From NCBI GenBank assembly GCA_963995525.1, contig OZ023214.1:56690841-56754840 (forward strand): a stretch of 64,000 bases of DNA. Direction: 5' to 3'. Numbering within the stretch: the stretch's first letter is position 1; every line of letters starts with the position of its first letter. Origin of the DNA: Escarpia spicata (taxonomy: Eukaryota > Annelida > Polychaeta > Sabellida > Siboglinidae). Shown here piece by piece: positions 63,597 through 64,000 of the stretch. The position numbers and the translations under genes were made by a program. A model generated the notes under the pieces. That model searched no databases. It saw nothing but the letters and a program-made list of their open reading frames with translations, and was not told where the DNA came from.

Positions 63597-64000
63597 GTCA
63601 TCATGGTACTTGGACACATGGCTGTACTGGCCTAACGTGTATAAATGAATGTCATCATGGTACTTGGACACATGACTGTACTGGCCTAACGTGTATAAAT
63701 GAATGTCATCGTGGTACTTGGACACATGACTGTACTGGCCTAACGTGTATAAATGAATGTCATCATGGTACTTGGACACATGGCTGTACTGGCCTAACGT
63801 GTATAAATGAATGTCATCATGGTACTTGGACACATGACTGTACTGGCCTAACGTGTATAAATGAATGTCATCATGGTACTTGGACACATGACTGTACTGG
63901 CCTAACGTGTATAAATGAATGTCATCATGGTACTTGGACACATGGCTGTACTGGCCTAACGTGTATAAATGAATGTCATCATGGTACTTGGACACATGAC
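63597..64000 (-). repeat. 54-bp tandem repeat with an open 18-codon frame, reaching the window end
   Basis: Seven and a half copies of a 54-bp unit. In one minus frame each copy encodes the identical 18-residue peptide SKYHDDIHLYTLGQYSHV; the frame is open from the window edge to 63552. Copies differ only at two positions, CAT/CAC (His) and AGT/AGC (Ser), both synonymous in this frame. It may be a coding repeat of an exon extending outside the window or a young satellite. Confidence 0.6.

Overview
This is eukaryotic (metazoan) nuclear DNA. It has spliced exons with GT/AG boundaries, AATAAA signals, a DLDE-type family-92 glycosyltransferase, and a very high load of transposons, minisatellites and microsatellites. 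The element mix (Polinton/Maverick, Penelope-like with GIY-YIG, Ty3/gypsy, hAT, a tRNA-like repeat) suits a marine invertebrate such as a lophotrochozoan or cephalochordate. The species cannot be named from the sequence. There is one assembly gap (24783-24982).

Layout. 1-3109 and 21978-23300 are two halves of a decayed Polinton on the minus strand (polymerase B and integrase pieces, a small membrane protein, a penton-like minor capsid gene). Its integrase is split by an 18,862-bp element (3110-21971) with ~0.6-kb terminal inverted repeats that begin AGTA and a perfect 6-bp target duplication GTCGTT, the Polinton hallmark. No capsid, polymerase or integrase gene is visible inside it. Instead it holds a ~12.2-kb palindrome (4111-16332). 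Each arm carries a divergent gene pair around NRF1-like GCGCATGCGC sites plus several kb of 21-bp and 34-bp minisatellite in a higher-order arrangement. Beyond the palindrome are AT-rich sequence, possible exons of a PHD-finger/Ulp1-like gene and a truncated LINE.

24.6-34.5 kb: microsatellite, gap, a TIR element with a tRNA-like core, then three 3'-terminal coding exons of a GT92 glycosyltransferase on the minus strand (34465-34261, 30576-30304, 28754-28281), the only convincing cellular gene. Its introns hold minisatellites, one of which has copied the splice donor of exon A about eight times.

34.5-44.2 kb: a ~2.3-kb TIR element around a very long CA tract, then a Penelope-like element (37290-44170) split by a Ty3/gypsy element with ~150-bp LTRs (37815-41873) and by a ~0.9-kb insertion with an 8-bp target duplication (42216-43136). 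45.1-48.4 kb: a TIR element with a decayed nuclease-like gene, half of it also present inverted. 49.0-54.3 kb: a 5,266-bp hAT-type composite with perfect 8-bp target duplication, containing nested TIR elements and a 2.4-kb 22-bp satellite. 54.3-64 kb: mostly AT-rich non-coding DNA with a recurring GTAACGCGAGTCACG motif, a THAP-like fragment, a 94-bp minisatellite carrying splice-acceptor-like sequence, and at the right edge a 54-bp repeat that keeps one frame open with only synonymous differences.

All family assignments come from reading motifs; no database search was run.
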